Positions 1 to 11,315 of a DNA stretch of 64,000 nt are shown here, in pieces. The first letter of the stretch is position 1. Every line of letters starts with the position of its first letter. The notes below the pieces were generated by a model, which was not told where the DNA came from, did not search any database, and worked only from the letters and a program-made list of their open reading frames with translations. Position numbers and translations under genes: made by a program. Source of the stretch: Siphonodentalium dalli (taxonomy: Eukaryota; Mollusca; Scaphopoda; Gadilida; Siphonodentaliidae); contig CP136069.1 of NCBI GenBank assembly GCA_032622095.1, positions 154,369,043 to 154,433,042 of the forward strand. The letters are read 5' to 3'.

Positions 1-48
1 AGGTGAGGTCGGGGTCACGATTTGAACACTCAGTGGACAAAAGTAACC

Positions 49-292
49 CGTATCCGAGGCAAGATACATTCACATACCAAATTTCAAGTCCATAGCTCCG
101 CCCGTTTCCGAGATCTCGTCTGCGCATGCGCGAAGCTGGCGTCGCACGGGCTCGGCGACCCGATAAAATTCGTATCCGGGGCAAGGTACATTCACATAGC
201 AAATTTCAAGTCGATAGCTTTACCCGTTTCCGAGATCTCGTCTGCGCATGCGCTGCTCGGGCGTCGCACGGGGTCGCCAATACGACAACGAC
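49..292. repeat. Two-copy tandem repeat, unit about 122 bp
   Basis: The segment from about 49 to 170 recurs at 170-292. Both copies share the CACATTCACATA, CAAATTTCAAGTC and TTTCCGAGATCTCGTCTGCG blocks followed by CATGCGC, and both carry GTCGCACGGG near the end. They differ by scattered substitutions. Open frames across it are by-products of the repeat. Confidence 0.75.
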
Positions 293-378
293 CGTGTCCG
301 TGGGATTTTACCCCTAGATAGGAAGTTTGGTCTCGATCGGTGGAGAATCGTAGATTTGTATAAATGACAGACAGACAA

Positions 379-587
379 ACAGATAGATTGTATCAAAATA
401 TGTAAGAGAGATATGTAAATTAGATAGATTGTATCAAAATATATAGGAGAGATATGTAAATTATCTACACACCATTACTGGCATTTGTCAAAGTTTAGTG
501 GGGTATATCAATACTCATTCACGATCATATCTTTGAGGTCCGGAGGATGTGGGTTATCTCTCGAACAGATTGTATCAAAATATATAG

Positions 588-624
<37 letters not shown>
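379..624. repeat. Short repeats (AGATTGTATCAAAATAT) and an AT microsatellite
   Basis: AGATTGTATCAAAATAT occurs three times (near 384, 424 and 568), twice followed by an AGAGATATGTAAATTA block. A pure (AT)n run of about 33 bp follows at 590-622. No gene is seen here. Confidence 0.7.
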
Positions 625-784
625 CACAGCCCATTAAGAACGCGCGATCTTGAGGAAACATGAGCCTCGTGTCGGCGGTAAGCATTGTTTCACTGTGTGT
701 TTTATACAGCTGTTGACACGTCTCTCGAAACCCTGGAGCACAATGTGAGCTGATCTCACACGGGTATATAAGATCCACGGAAAA

Positions 785-2019
785 ACCTAAACATTCGAGA
801 AGGGAAAAAACAACTCAGCTCCAGGCAACGACAGCATCACATACTCAATACTTCGACAAGCTCCACTAGCCTTCTTCGCCAGACTACTGTTACTCTTCAA
901 CGCATGCCTAACCATTGGATACTTCTCAACAGCATGGAAAACAGCAGTAGGAGTAATGATCCCAAAGCCAGACAAAGACCGATCCACCCCCAGCAACTAC
1001 CGACCCGTCAGCCTCCTTCAATGTACGGGAAAACGCTTCGAGAGAATAATCAGCAGCAGACTCCGAGACCACCTAGATTCATCCAACTTTTTCAATCCAT
1101 GACAGCGCGGTTACCGACAAGGAAAAGAGGGCATAGAACACATCATCAGAATAGCAGAAGACGTCCGACTATCCCTAGGAAAAAACTGGACAACAGCCGC
1201 AGTCTTCCTAGACGTAGAAAAAGCCTTCGACTCAGTATGGCACGACGGCCTCCGATACAAGATCAGCCACCTCAACCTTGCAAGAAAATACACACGCCTC
1301 ATCTATTCATTCCTAAAAGACCGCCAACTCAGCGTCCGCATCAACAACGAAACATCTAACCCAGTCTACGCCAACGACCTACCCATAGACAAGAGAAACA
1401 CCGTTGAAATATCACAGTTCGCAGACGACCTAGAACTCTGGACGACTCATACAAACCCCCGAATCATACAGAAAAGACTACAAAAGTCACATCAACATGG
1501 TGCCCAAAATGGAGAATTAAACTCAACACCAAAAAAACCCAACTCATCATATTCCACAGAAGAAAAACAACACAATCCATCAACAAATGACCTTCATCCA
1601 TAACACCAACAAGATAGCCGATAAAGCCCGAAAAAGAACAAATCTACTACGATGCCTCCTGGGGAACCAACAGCCAAACCCTTATCAACCTCTACAAAAT
1701 CTACGTCCGACCAGTCATGGAGTACGGTGCTGCCATCCTCACAGCAGCCCCAAAGACCTACATTGAAAAACCACAGAAAGTCCAAAACCTAGCCCTCCGC
1801 ATCGCGCTCCGCCAACCACCATGGACACCGATCAACGCCCTCCACGACGCAGCGAACATACCTACAATCAAGCAAAGACTGATGGAACTCAGAAACATGA
1901 CACTTTCCCGACTAGACAACAGCCCACTCCTCCAAGAACTACAAGTTAGAAACCAACTACTCACCACGAAAAAGACAAAGTCCATCCTACAACTAGACGC
2001 AACAGACAGACCCATATAA
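785..2019 (+). pseudogene. Decayed non-LTR retrotransposon reverse transcriptase
   Basis: Frame-by-frame reading recovers a LINE-type reverse transcriptase. It starts near 795 with SAPGNDSITYSIL. It continues with VMIPKPDKDRSTPSNYRPVS (about 955-1015), motif A FLDVEKAFDSVW (about 1207-1245) and motif C QFADDLELW (about 1414-1440). The motif B block (normally GVPQGS...) is missing: the frame jumps from NNETSN directly into YANDLP near 1360, an internal deletion. The last open piece, 1717-2019, begins MEYGAAIL and is a typical post-RT LINE tail. The endonuclease and everything 5' of the RT are absent, and several frame changes and stops occur. It is a 5'-truncated dead copy. The clade is uncertain; Jockey/I-like is a guess. 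Confidence 0.8.
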
Positions 2020-2208
2020 CATCGACAGCACTTGACGACTCCATCACGCTTCCGCCGCTTTGCCTCCAACCACAGTAACTACGACAGCCACAAGATCGAT
2101 CCCCATCGAATAACCAAGAAAGGGTGAAGGGACATGCAAACTGCAGTCCGACCATCCTACCCGGCCTTCGGCCGGAAACGACCCAACAACTAAACATTCG
2201 AACCTAGC

Positions 2209-3618
2209 TTGCTTCCTGAAGAAGGTAATTCTACCGAAACGTTGAGGCAACTTGGCAGTGCGCTCCTAAGTACTTTTTTAATTTTTTATTTTATATCTTC
2301 GCGTTCCATTCTTTGTGTATTATATGTTACTAATCATTACCTTTATTCACAGCCAAAATTCAAGTCCTGGATCAAAATGACTCAACCAAAACAACCTAAA
2401 AATGGAAAAACTAACCACCCAGAGCGGCAAAAAGACCAGGCTTATTTAGACCATTCAAATCTAGTAAAGTTGCTGTACAAAATTATACAAATTTGGCACC
2501 ATAATAATTTTTTACAGGACCGTTTGGAGAAGAAGGTCCCTCCGAAAGGCTTTACGGCCATCGTAGAGTCAGGGCGAAAGAAGACATTCCGACCAGTGCT
2601 CCCCTGTGAGGATGTCTTCAATTCGCTTAAAGCGGACGCTTTTGAGTGAGGTTTAAACTCCATGAAAACTTTGGTCAAGTATTATCGGAAAACGGAATCA
2701 GAAATTGAAGTCAAGGTTCTTTCGGCTCTTTCTTCTAAAACCCTTGACTTCGACCGAGCACGTGATACGGCATTAAAATGGGGACTGAAGAATTTTGGCA
2801 CCAAATTAACTAATGAGACAAAATCAAAGTTCTTGAGCATCTGTGGTAATCTTCAGTCCTCGATAGGTACACGAGTTGGCGTCCAAACTCATAAAAACAA
2901 ACGTGGTCGGTCACCCTCCCCTCCCCCACCAATCGCTCGCCAGCTTCAATTTCAGGATAGTCCAGCCAGGGATCAGACAACGTCGTCGTCTGTGAGATCC
3001 ACACCAAAACGCGTCAAAGCCACACCACAGCCACAGCGACCTGCACCAAATACATCACTTCAAAATTCACCAGCCAAGAGAACAACACCATCAAAGCACA
3101 TCTCTTCCAGTCCTCCTTCGCCTGTTGGTTCCATTGCTTCGATGACATCGCCAGCGATTTCAACATCATCACCATCGTATGCCGAGGTATTATCAACATC
3201 ACCTAAGGTATCCAAATTTTATAAATTTCGTCAACCTGGCCCTAAGAAGGATTGGTCCTTCCCTAAACAGATCAAAAACCCTGTTGTTATTTTAGGCTCT
3301 TCTGTGTCCCGGATCGATGTCGATCCTCCCAAAAATGTTTGTATTGCTTCTTGCCCAGGTGGCAATTTAGGTCATTTCGGCAACATCGCCCACAAACTGA
3401 AGTCGAAGCCAGAAAAGACACATCGACACGTCATCATCAGCATTGGCATCAACAACAGAGAGGACTGGAAGACAGACAATGACAAAGGCAAAACAGCAGG
3501 CACCACAGCTAAAAGCAGGGTAACTAACATGGTTTGTTATTTCCGAAAAGTTGTTCCTAATGCGACACTTCATTTTCAGGAAATAAATATCTCATCTAGT
3601 TTAGATTCTAGGGACCAG
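2209..3618 (+). pseudogene. PLE N-terminal part with SGNH/GDSL-like domain
   Basis: Open from 2209 apart from one TGA at 2647, then from the ATG at 2662. It holds a basic region, a Ser/Pro/Thr-rich linker (about 2900-3230), and then a domain with three blocks typical of SGNH hydrolases: VILGSSVSR (about 3288, block I, GSS in place of GDS), CPGGNLGHFG (about 3352, block II) and VIISIGINNRED (about 3430, block III). The SGNH family are esterases/lipases; a role in retrotransposition is not known to me. At 3616-3618 the CAG codon is followed by the Harbinger-like insertion, so the apparent C-terminus QGPVS is read-through into the transposon. The real continuation is at 5552. Confidence 0.75.
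2216..2250 (+). other. Hammerhead-like core motif at the 5' side of the PLE
   Basis: CTGAAGA is followed by a possible stem GGTA/TACC closed by ATTC, then GAAAC. This matches the CUGANGA...GAAA core of hammerhead ribozymes known in PLE terminal repeats. The helix II boundary is not canonical (an extra A) and helices I and III were not verified. Confidence 0.25.
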
Positions 3619-5548
3619 GGGCCTGTTTCATGAAGCAATGTCATAAGATTATCTTAAGATGGACTTAATCTAAGATCTAAGGTGGATCTTATGATGTAAC
3701 TTTTCCGTTTCAAGAACGCGTTTCACAAAACAAGATTAAGTCCTACTTAAGTAGTATTTTAATTTCGCGCGCTTTTAGACTGGCTCTCGACAATTTATTA
3801 CAGCTATGCGCAGAAAATGTTGGTTCTGTGTATGTTATATGCCCAGGTACAGTGTCTGGTGACAGACACTAGGGCGTGTCTAAGAATAATTATGATATTG
3901 TAATCCAAGGGCGATAATCAGTATAATGATTTGTGCATACTTAACTACACGAGCGCGCTTTTTAACTGTGTTTTCGCGTCAGACTCCATCCACACATAGC
4001 TGAATGCTTCCAGTGCCTATTTTAAACAAACGTAACGAGCTCAAATATATTATTTCAGTTATTAAAGGGACTTATACATCGTAACTCAGAATGTGAACCT
4101 TCACTCTTATAACATGCCATTAAGGCGACGAGAGACATCTGTTCGCCCCTTTCAATGCAGATATTAGGTTCTAATACATTATACGTCTTTGAAGCATCTA
4201 TAATACCAGGAAACCGAATATGTCGCAACGACGGCATAACCATACAATACACCACGATGGAAGCACTGAGCTAAACGCTCTTTATTAATATTGCTATAAT
4301 GTGAACAGGACTTCATATCGTGCTCCAAATAGACTTATTTCCAATCTGAGACATACTTGTAGAAGCCATATATAAATGATGTTAATGCCATTTGCTCTGG
4401 TTATGTTGACAAATATGCTAAACGCCTGTTACAGTTAACAAACTGCGTATGGACTTCGAAGAAGTTATGTTGAACGACATTTTGCATATATGTTTTAATA
4501 AAAACCAAAGCAACGACTTCTAATAAAGAGCGTTTATTAATTAACAACACACGAACAGACGGCCGGTTTAGGAGCCCCTGGAGAAAATTACTAAAATACC
4601 AATATAGACTATACCACTGGTATAGTCTATATTGGTATTTTAGTAATTCCCCCAGTGGTCCGTGGGCCGGTTCACAGTGATATGTTCTTTCGCGGATCCT
4701 GGTGTGCCCGCGCGGTCCGTATACTATATATAATACATGCTATATATCTTTTTATTTCATAGTTAATAAACATGTGATGCAGATGTAATAAATGTATAAG
4801 ATCTGAGATTCGCGTGGGTGGGTTATGATAATATACATAATAATAATAAAATAACACATAGTATGTATTATCTTGCCGATATATATACGGGGTACATATA
4901 CAATATATTTTACAATCAAATTATAACATAATAATATAGAAAGGCAAGTAAATAATACTAATAATAATAATAGCTGACATAAGCATTTATAAAAAAAAAC
5001 TGAGTATAAATCATTCACTATTATCCTCGATGTGAAAATGTTCGGACTAATTGTCTCAACATGATTATTGTCTACAGTGCGATTGGGTGATTTGAATCGC
5101 AAATGATGTCCAACTCTATGGAAATATATTCTTTTTGTTGCAGCAATTATAAATGTATATATAGTCCGGTCTTGGCAGATAGTAGCGGACACCTGCCAAT
5201 CATGCAACCACTGGCCACGTCACTGCTATAGCTTACCAGTTGGTTATTAATTACAACCATTTCTGAAACACCCCTCCGTGCTAGCAAGATGTTATTTAGT
5301 TAAATGTGTTTATAATAATATATACATGAACTAGATCCCATCCACATTTCGGACCAACTGCGGATCACAACGTAGGTCTTAACTTTAAGATTATCTTATG
5401 ACACCTCACAGCAGTCGTAAAGTTAAGACCAAAGTTAAGACAATCTTAAGTTAAGACCTTGTTCGTGAAACGAACTTATGACTGAAGTTTGAACTTATGA
5501 CCATCTTAAGTCCCAACTATGTCATAAGTTGCCTTCATGAAACAGGCC
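3619..5548. mobile_element. PIF/Harbinger-like non-autonomous transposon (copy 1), CAG target duplication
   Basis: The ends read GGGCCTGTTTCATGAAGCAA at the left and TTCATGAAACAGGCC at the right, flanked by CAG at 3616-3618 and 5549-5551. The subterminal regions (about 3640-3755 and 5380-5535) are full of TCTTAAG/TCATAAG motifs. The interior (3760-5340) is AT-rich with no transposase frame. Removing the element and one CAG restores the PLE reading frame exactly. A second element with the same ends lies at 59075-61186. A 3-bp TSD of CNG form fits Harbinger, where CWG-type sites are known. Confidence 0.85.
4586..4648. repeat. Perfect 63-bp palindrome
   Basis: Arms 4586-4616 and 4618-4648 are exact reverse complements (31 bp each) around a single C. 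The left arm begins AATTACTAAAATACCAATAT. It lies inside the Harbinger-like element. Confidence 0.9.
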
Positions 5549-7185
5549 CAGGAAGTTCTGCGTGCCATTAACAGCCAAGCTCGTCAGACACGGAATCTCA
5601 AGGTCATACAGGCATGTGGAAAGAGTCGGTCTCGGCACCGAGATAGTCAATCTTTTCCCGACCTTTCCCTGAGCGCTGGTGAGAAATCATTACTTAGGTA
5701 TGGTCTAACCTTTGTTCCTACCCCACCCGATCTCAAAGAAACACCAAATGTTGTTGAGACGGAGGATGGAATATTGGTTTTACCAGACTCTGTTTATGCC
5801 ATGGAAATGAACGGCGTTCCAGCAAGCATGCAATTTAGGGAAGTAACAGCTATGGCTGATTTCTTTCGTAATTCGACAGGTTTAAAAGATCAATTTAAAG
5901 AACCTTCGATGTGGACCCCCACTGATCGCCAGATTGACAAATCAATTCCCAAGGTCGCTGGATTAGTCAAAACCGACATTACAAATTTACCAAAATTTCA
6001 CAACGAGGATAACCTCACTAAAGTTGAAAGAACTGCACTAAAAACCCATCGCAGCAATAAAAACATTGTAATAAAACCTTGTGACAAAGGCAGCTCGCTC
6101 GTTATCATGTCTAAAGAAAATTACATTCTAGAAGCGACGCGCCAATTAAGCAACACTAAATATTACAAACCATTGGATGAGCCAATTTGGAAATCCAATG
6201 TTTTAAAATTCAATCTCATTCTTAAAAGCTTGCTGGACTAGGACGTTTTAAAGAAAAAACATGTTCAGTATCTAATTGCAAAATCTGAATCCAATAATAG
6301 GACATTTTATTTGCTACCTAAAATACATAAACCTTTGAGCTGTTGGACTAATCCATACACACCACCCGGACGCCCCACCATCAGTGACGTAGCTTCGGAA
6401 TCGTACCACATTTCGGAGTTTATTGATTTATATTTGAAACCAATTGCTACCCGCCATCCGAGCTATCTAAAGACACGGAGGACTTCCTCATTAAATTGTC
6501 AAAAATTGATGTGGAATCTATGTATACAAATATTGGAATAGATGCCGGATTAAAGTCAATTAAGAATGCATTTGATTTCCACCATGATCCTCATAGACCT
6601 GGAGATGAAATACTTCAATTATTAGAACTTTCTCTTAAAGGGAATGACTTTGAATTTAATGGACGATATTATTTACAGGTCTCCGGCTGCAGTATGGGAA
6701 AGAAGTTTAGTCCTAATTTTGCCTCATTTTATGTTGCAGAGTGGGAGAAAGGCGTCCTAGCTAAATCTGATAAACAACCATTAGCCTATTATAGATTCTT
6801 GGACGACATATTTATCATTTGGACTCATGGTCTGGGTGAGTTTAGGGTGTTCTTGGACATCTTGAACAGTCATGATGAAGCAATCAAACTCAAAGAATCA
6901 ATATCGCAAACCAGCATTGATTTCCTGGATTTAACAATATTTAAGGCCCCACAATTTACATCATGCAACATTTTCGATACAAAACTTTTTACGAAACCAA
7001 CGGACTCTCACCAGCTTCTTCATCGTACATCTTTCCATCCGCCAAAAGTTTTCAATGGATTGATTAAATCTCAAATCATTCGATACCACCGGAACTGCAC
7101 GAACAGAAGCGATATCAAGCTTGTTCAGTGCTGTTCCAGGCTTTACAACCGCGCGGCTACTCTAGTAGATTACTGCACCAAGTAA
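5549..7185 (+). pseudogene. Penelope-type reverse transcriptase (decayed)
   Basis: It continues the PLE frame at 5552 (EVLRAINSQA). Recognisable blocks are IVIKPCDKGSSLVIM (about 6067-6110), FYLLPKIHKP (about 6306, the PLE-typical LPKIHK block), LIKLSKIDVESMYTNI (about 6488, motif A), GCSMGKKFSPNFASFYVAEW (about 6686, motif B), YRFLDDIFIIW (about 6789, motif C with the DD pair) and the FLDLTIFK region (about 6925). The domain order and the KIHK block separate it from LINE and LTR RTs. It carries an in-frame TAG at 6239-6241, a frameshift near 6470 where the frame of the 6311 block passes to that of 6496, and a stop at 7183. Catalytic residues survive, but the chain cannot be translated as one. 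Confidence 0.85.
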
Positions 7186-7830
7186 AGTCCGAAACTCTCA
7201 GAGAATTTAAATCGTTACGCCATGACCCAACATCGACTGAGCCAACAAGGATACGGCACAATCGGCCGGTGTTGGGTAATGGTTCAGCCTCATTTTGTCA
7301 CAAAAAACGATGTTACATCAATACAATGGGATATAATACTAGTAACACTTTCACCAGCGAACAAACACGCATATCGTATCAAATGCATTGCGAACTTAAT
7401 TGTGATTCTAAAAATGTAATTTACTTAATCACATGCAAAAGATGCCGCATACAATATGTTGGACAAACAAAAACCTCTCTCAAAGTTAGAATGTCTAATT
7501 ATCTTTCCAGGCAGTGTTCGCAAAAAACTCGACATGCAAATTTCCGATCATTTCAACTCATCTAATCATGACATTAAATCCCATTTCAGCCAATAGAACA
7601 GACACCAATTCTAGCCGACGAAGACCAAACCGATTCAATACGCCTAGAACGCGAAAATCATTGGATGGGCGTACTGAAAACATATCTTCCGTTCGGACTT
7701 AACATTGACAACAAAGGTGTTTCTCGAAATTTCTTGTGCTTTCCTCTGATCTACAATCGTAGAAATGTTGAAATCGCAAACATTTTCAGAAAAAAACTTT
7801 GCATTATTAAACACTAAATTCACCAAGACT
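7186..7830 (+). pseudogene. GIY-YIG endonuclease tail of the PLE (decayed)
   Basis: After a frameshift the 7128 frame gives NVIYLITCKRCRIQYVGQT (about 7412-7470). This is the GIY-YIG start with the Cys pair usual in PLEs (IYLITC-x2-C-x3-YVGQT). After another shift near 7565 the conserved C-terminal block LERENHWMGVLKTYLPFGLN follows (about 7644-7703). In intact PLEs this domain nicks target DNA for priming. The frame is broken at least twice. Confidence 0.75.
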
Positions 7831-10090
7831 CTCGACAAACGGGTGATTATTGCCTAGAAGAAAAATCGCAGTTTGAGAGATATGCTCGTTCGATCAAGAC
7901 TCAGACCTTGATTAACACGCAGTTCAATTAGCTTTTTAGCATTTTCAACATCATTATCCTTTGTTTGTGCTCAACACAATATTTTATGTCAATTTCCGAC
8001 ACAACCTAACAAAAATTAGCTAGTTCCATAGAAATAATTACACAAGAAATCGGATAACCGACCTGTGACAGTGCTCTCCACACTTTCCAAATATATATAT
8101 ATATATATGGTTTATGAATTCCAAAAACGCCGAACCATTATCACAACTGTCAAGACCCTCTCATGACACAAGCAACATCACTTTCATAAAAAAAACTATA
8201 TTAAATCAATACAGTGGATACGATCATTGCAATCTGGGCTATATAGACTATATGTATAATATATATTGGCACAGGTTCAAACCCCGACATGGGCGAAAAT
8301 CTGGACATCTCAATGTGCCATTCCGACCGAAACGTAGCAATGACGACAATAAATGAGAAATTTTTCAAGTTCATTGAATTAAGCACATTTGAAACAACAA
8401 ATACTCATACTTCGTCCGTGCCTCCATAAATCTTATATATCTTTGGTGAAGTTTGGCGACACTGTTTGTGTCCATTTTGCCAGCTCCCTTCCCCTAGCTC
8501 CAACATTTCTGAAAAGTACCGCTTTCGAAACTCTGTATACCACGTCATGAGATTCAAGTTCCTCCTGTATACATGTATATGAATATGACAATAGCTGAGA
8601 ACAAACTGTTCTACCAAAGTATTGAATGCCTCTCCCCGATACACAATTCGAATCAAGGACAACACGGACACTTGTAAATATTGTTAGTGGCCTCGTTTTG
8701 TGGGTACCGACAAAGAGGTAGACGCCGATATCATAAATCGTCGTTGATTGCTGTCAGCCAGCCACGACGGAGCACGAGCTAGTCGGCAGCCTGCACAAAA
8801 TGCCAGCTAACAAAACGACCATCGGGCATGGCATTTTTGCAGTTTTCAGTGCAATTTTGCCAGCGTATGAACGTATATCCTAACGCCTTCACACAATGAA
8901 TGATGTTATGTTGGCAATATGAACAGATACATTTTGCTATTTACATTAAATTGCGATGACGTTTCCAATATGGCGCCGACTCAAGTTCAAGATGTCGGCG
9001 CCTCAAATTCAAGTCAAGATGGCGGCGCCCATGTTGAAAAGCGTACTGGAATCACTGAACTAAATGGTTTCCCCATAGGCGACAGTGTTAACGTTTCGGC
9101 CAAATTCACTGAATTGAAGCCTGCAGGCCATACCAGTGATGTTTACCCAGCTAGATTGACACCAGTTTATCACGAAAATGCAAGAAACATCATAGGTCAT
9201 GAGTTTACTTTTTAAAATAAATCCCCAAGTCTACGACAAGGCTATCTCACAGCCAAATTTGATCTGGATAAACCCAGAACTACAGCAGCTAGTTAAATAA
9301 ATTTCCCGCTCACAAAATCCATTCCCCCATTCATTCACCAGTTTAAATTATTTAGATATTATGTACAAATCAAATAAACGCGATGTCATCCTTTAATAAC
9401 GTGTCGCATGTATCAGGTGAAGGTCATTCTTCAGTTACCTTCACCTTTAGTATTCCACGGTGTACTCGCTCCCCGACTCTAGAACACATTTAGCTCCCTG
9501 ATTCCTACTTAGTATAAGGACGCGACCAGCGATAAGCAACACATGCGCAGATGGTAGTCCTTATAAAACGGTAGTTATTTGTGCATCACATGCGACTGGT
9601 CCCGGACAACAAACCTTGCCACCGCTCTGCTTCAGGCGTCGTTATTAGGGTTGCTGTTGACTCTACGTCGTTATATTCGGATCGATGACGCAAATGACGC
9701 TGGTGGAGGGGTATAATGTCGTTGGAGCTATAATTTACCTTCACCCCAGAATTGGCAGTCACGTTATATTAACTAATTAACTGATCTATTTTGGCCTTGG
9801 GTGTTTTTTAAAACACCAAAGTGGGTGGAGCATCTTGCAATATAAGTCAAATTGCACACGCGGGATGGATGGAGTCGATTTTAGATTATAGATGCGCGCC
9901 CTACGACTATACCGTTAAACGATGTCAAGGACGAGTATAGCTCTTGTGACATCACCCCTCTACCAATGACGCCATCGACTTAAAGATGGCGGTGGTATTT
10001 TAGGGGAGGGCATATATCAGATCGATAGCGTCGTATAGTGTTTCACTTATGAGTCAGGGACGAGTCTATACATAACGCAAGCGTTGTTGA
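7831..10090. other. No gene recognised
   Basis: AT-rich DNA with an (AT)n run at about 8093-8108. There is a B-box-like GGTTCAAACCCC at about 8273 without a convincing A box, and ATGGCGCC/ATGGCGGCGCC motifs at about 8970-9030. A 98-codon frame at 8919-9215 matches nothing I know. Confidence 0.5.
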
Positions 10091-10265
10091 CGTTATGTCC
10101 GCCATCACTCTTTGGAAACAACGTAAACTGCAAGTAGTTTCGGCTTATAAGTATTCCTCTTGTGGTATGCATGTAACAATGTGTTTCAATGGCTGGTATT
10201 CCATTGAATACATGTGCATGTCTCACGCCAAAGAGTGTATGTGGAATTAAGTATAATATTTAAAA
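10091..10265 (+). repeat. Old dispersed repeat, second copy at about 42670-42830
   Basis: The run from CATCACTCTTTGGAAACAACG through CTTGTGGTATGCATGTAACA to the TATAATATTTA end is matched, with many differences, in the same orientation at about 42670-42830. Confidence 0.6.
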
Positions 10266-10579
10266 CAGTGTTAAATTTTTTCAATATTATGTACTAGTGG
10301 CACCCACTGCGCTATCCGCCGCTCAGTTGTGTAACTAGGGTCATATCGACGCTTTGTTTTGACTGTCACACAGCCAGTTAGGCGATATAATAATTGCGAT
10401 TATTATATTTTCATCAACTTTTTACCTCAAAATATAAATCATATCTCCACTCACAGAACACCAAACGTGTTATCCTGCTCTCATCATGTTATCCTACTCT
10501 CAGCACTGCGTCATGAAGTCAAATGTTGCGTCATTCGGTATCCTTGCGCGTATTATTAACAGAAATGGCTGGTGATGTT

Positions 10580-11130
10580 GTAGATTTAAAGGCACGGGCG
10601 GCGTTCGTTGCAGAAATAGTTATATTTGTTCAAATCGTCATCAACAGAAGGAACTCCAAAATATATACAGTTCCGCTCATATGCCAAACATAATCAGCGC
10701 GTAAATAATATATTGTCGCCAGGACGTACGGTGGTGTACGTAAACAATAGACTGCTCGTGTTACAGAAGTTTTGCTTCTGTTTACATAACATAACGCATT
10801 TCTATTGGTTACTCACACAAAAATGATATAAACGCTCTTTATTATTTCCACATAAGGAAAACAGTAACAAATAACGCTCTTTATGTTCACCATATCCGGA
10901 TCTAAACAAAAGCCAGGAAACGTAACTTTTTTGCTTTTGTTTACATAACAAAGTGGGCAAAACTGACAATAACATACTGTCTATGCCATATTTTTGATTG
11001 CCATATAAGAACAAAGTCTGTCGATATCTTACTATTCCTTCTGTTTATGGCGGAGTTTTTGACGGAGGTGAATATTTTAACAGCATACCCACCGCCAACA
11101 CCCCCCGTATCTTTAAGGACGTGTTAGGTC
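10580..11130 (+). repeat. Dispersed repeat family R1, reference copy
   Basis: It starts at GGCACGGGCGGCGTTCGTTG, runs through CATATGCCAAACATAATCAG and ATCCGGATCTAAACAAAAGCC, and ends after GGAGGTGAATATTTTAACAGC. Related segments occur at 12375-12660 plus 13054-13130, at 14146-14295, at 23075-23212 and at 27395-27655. It serves as an empty-site reference for the insertions at 12669 and 23213. Confidence 0.8.
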
Positions 11131-11198
11131 TAACCGTGCGTTTCATTGTGGTCTGGATCGTAACAACTGGTATAGAAAATATAATAAACACAACAGTC

Positions 11199-11315
11199 AA
11201 CTGTTCTGAGTAGCGTACGGATTTTTTCCTGTCGTGATAAACGTGAGCGCCTCGTAAAAGATAATCCCCCGCAGTTTCATCCGAGGAGAAAAACCGTACG
11301 CTACTCAGAACAGTT
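11199..11315. mobile_element. Small MITE-like element with ~22-bp inverted ends
   Basis: AACTGTTCTGAGTAGCGTAC at the left is matched in reverse at the right (GTACGCTACTCAGAACAGTT), separated by about 70 bp. No clear target duplication. Confidence 0.7.

Larger units (their letters stand above)
2209..7830 (+). mobile_element. Decayed Penelope-like element (PLE), split by a DNA transposon
   Basis: One retroelement is spread over two blocks (2209-3618 and 5549-7830) with a 1.93-kb insertion between them. The order is: lysine/proline-rich N-terminus, SGNH/GDSL-like domain, Penelope-type RT, GIY-YIG endonuclease. This is the EN-plus PLE order with an extra N-terminal esterase-like domain. The copy is dead: in-frame TGA at 2647, TAG at 6239, and frameshifts near 6470, 7185 and 7565. 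Exact ends and terminal pLTRs could not be placed. Confidence 0.85.

Noticed and set aside
8245-8300. Possible tRNA or tRNA-derived SINE (GGTTCAAACCCC)
   Set aside because: The B box alone is present; no A box at the right distance and no cloverleaf could be drawn.
8919-9215. 98-codon frame with ATGGCGGCGCC-rich start
   Set aside because: No similarity that I recognise, no splice signals checked with confidence, and its start lies in repeat-like motifs.
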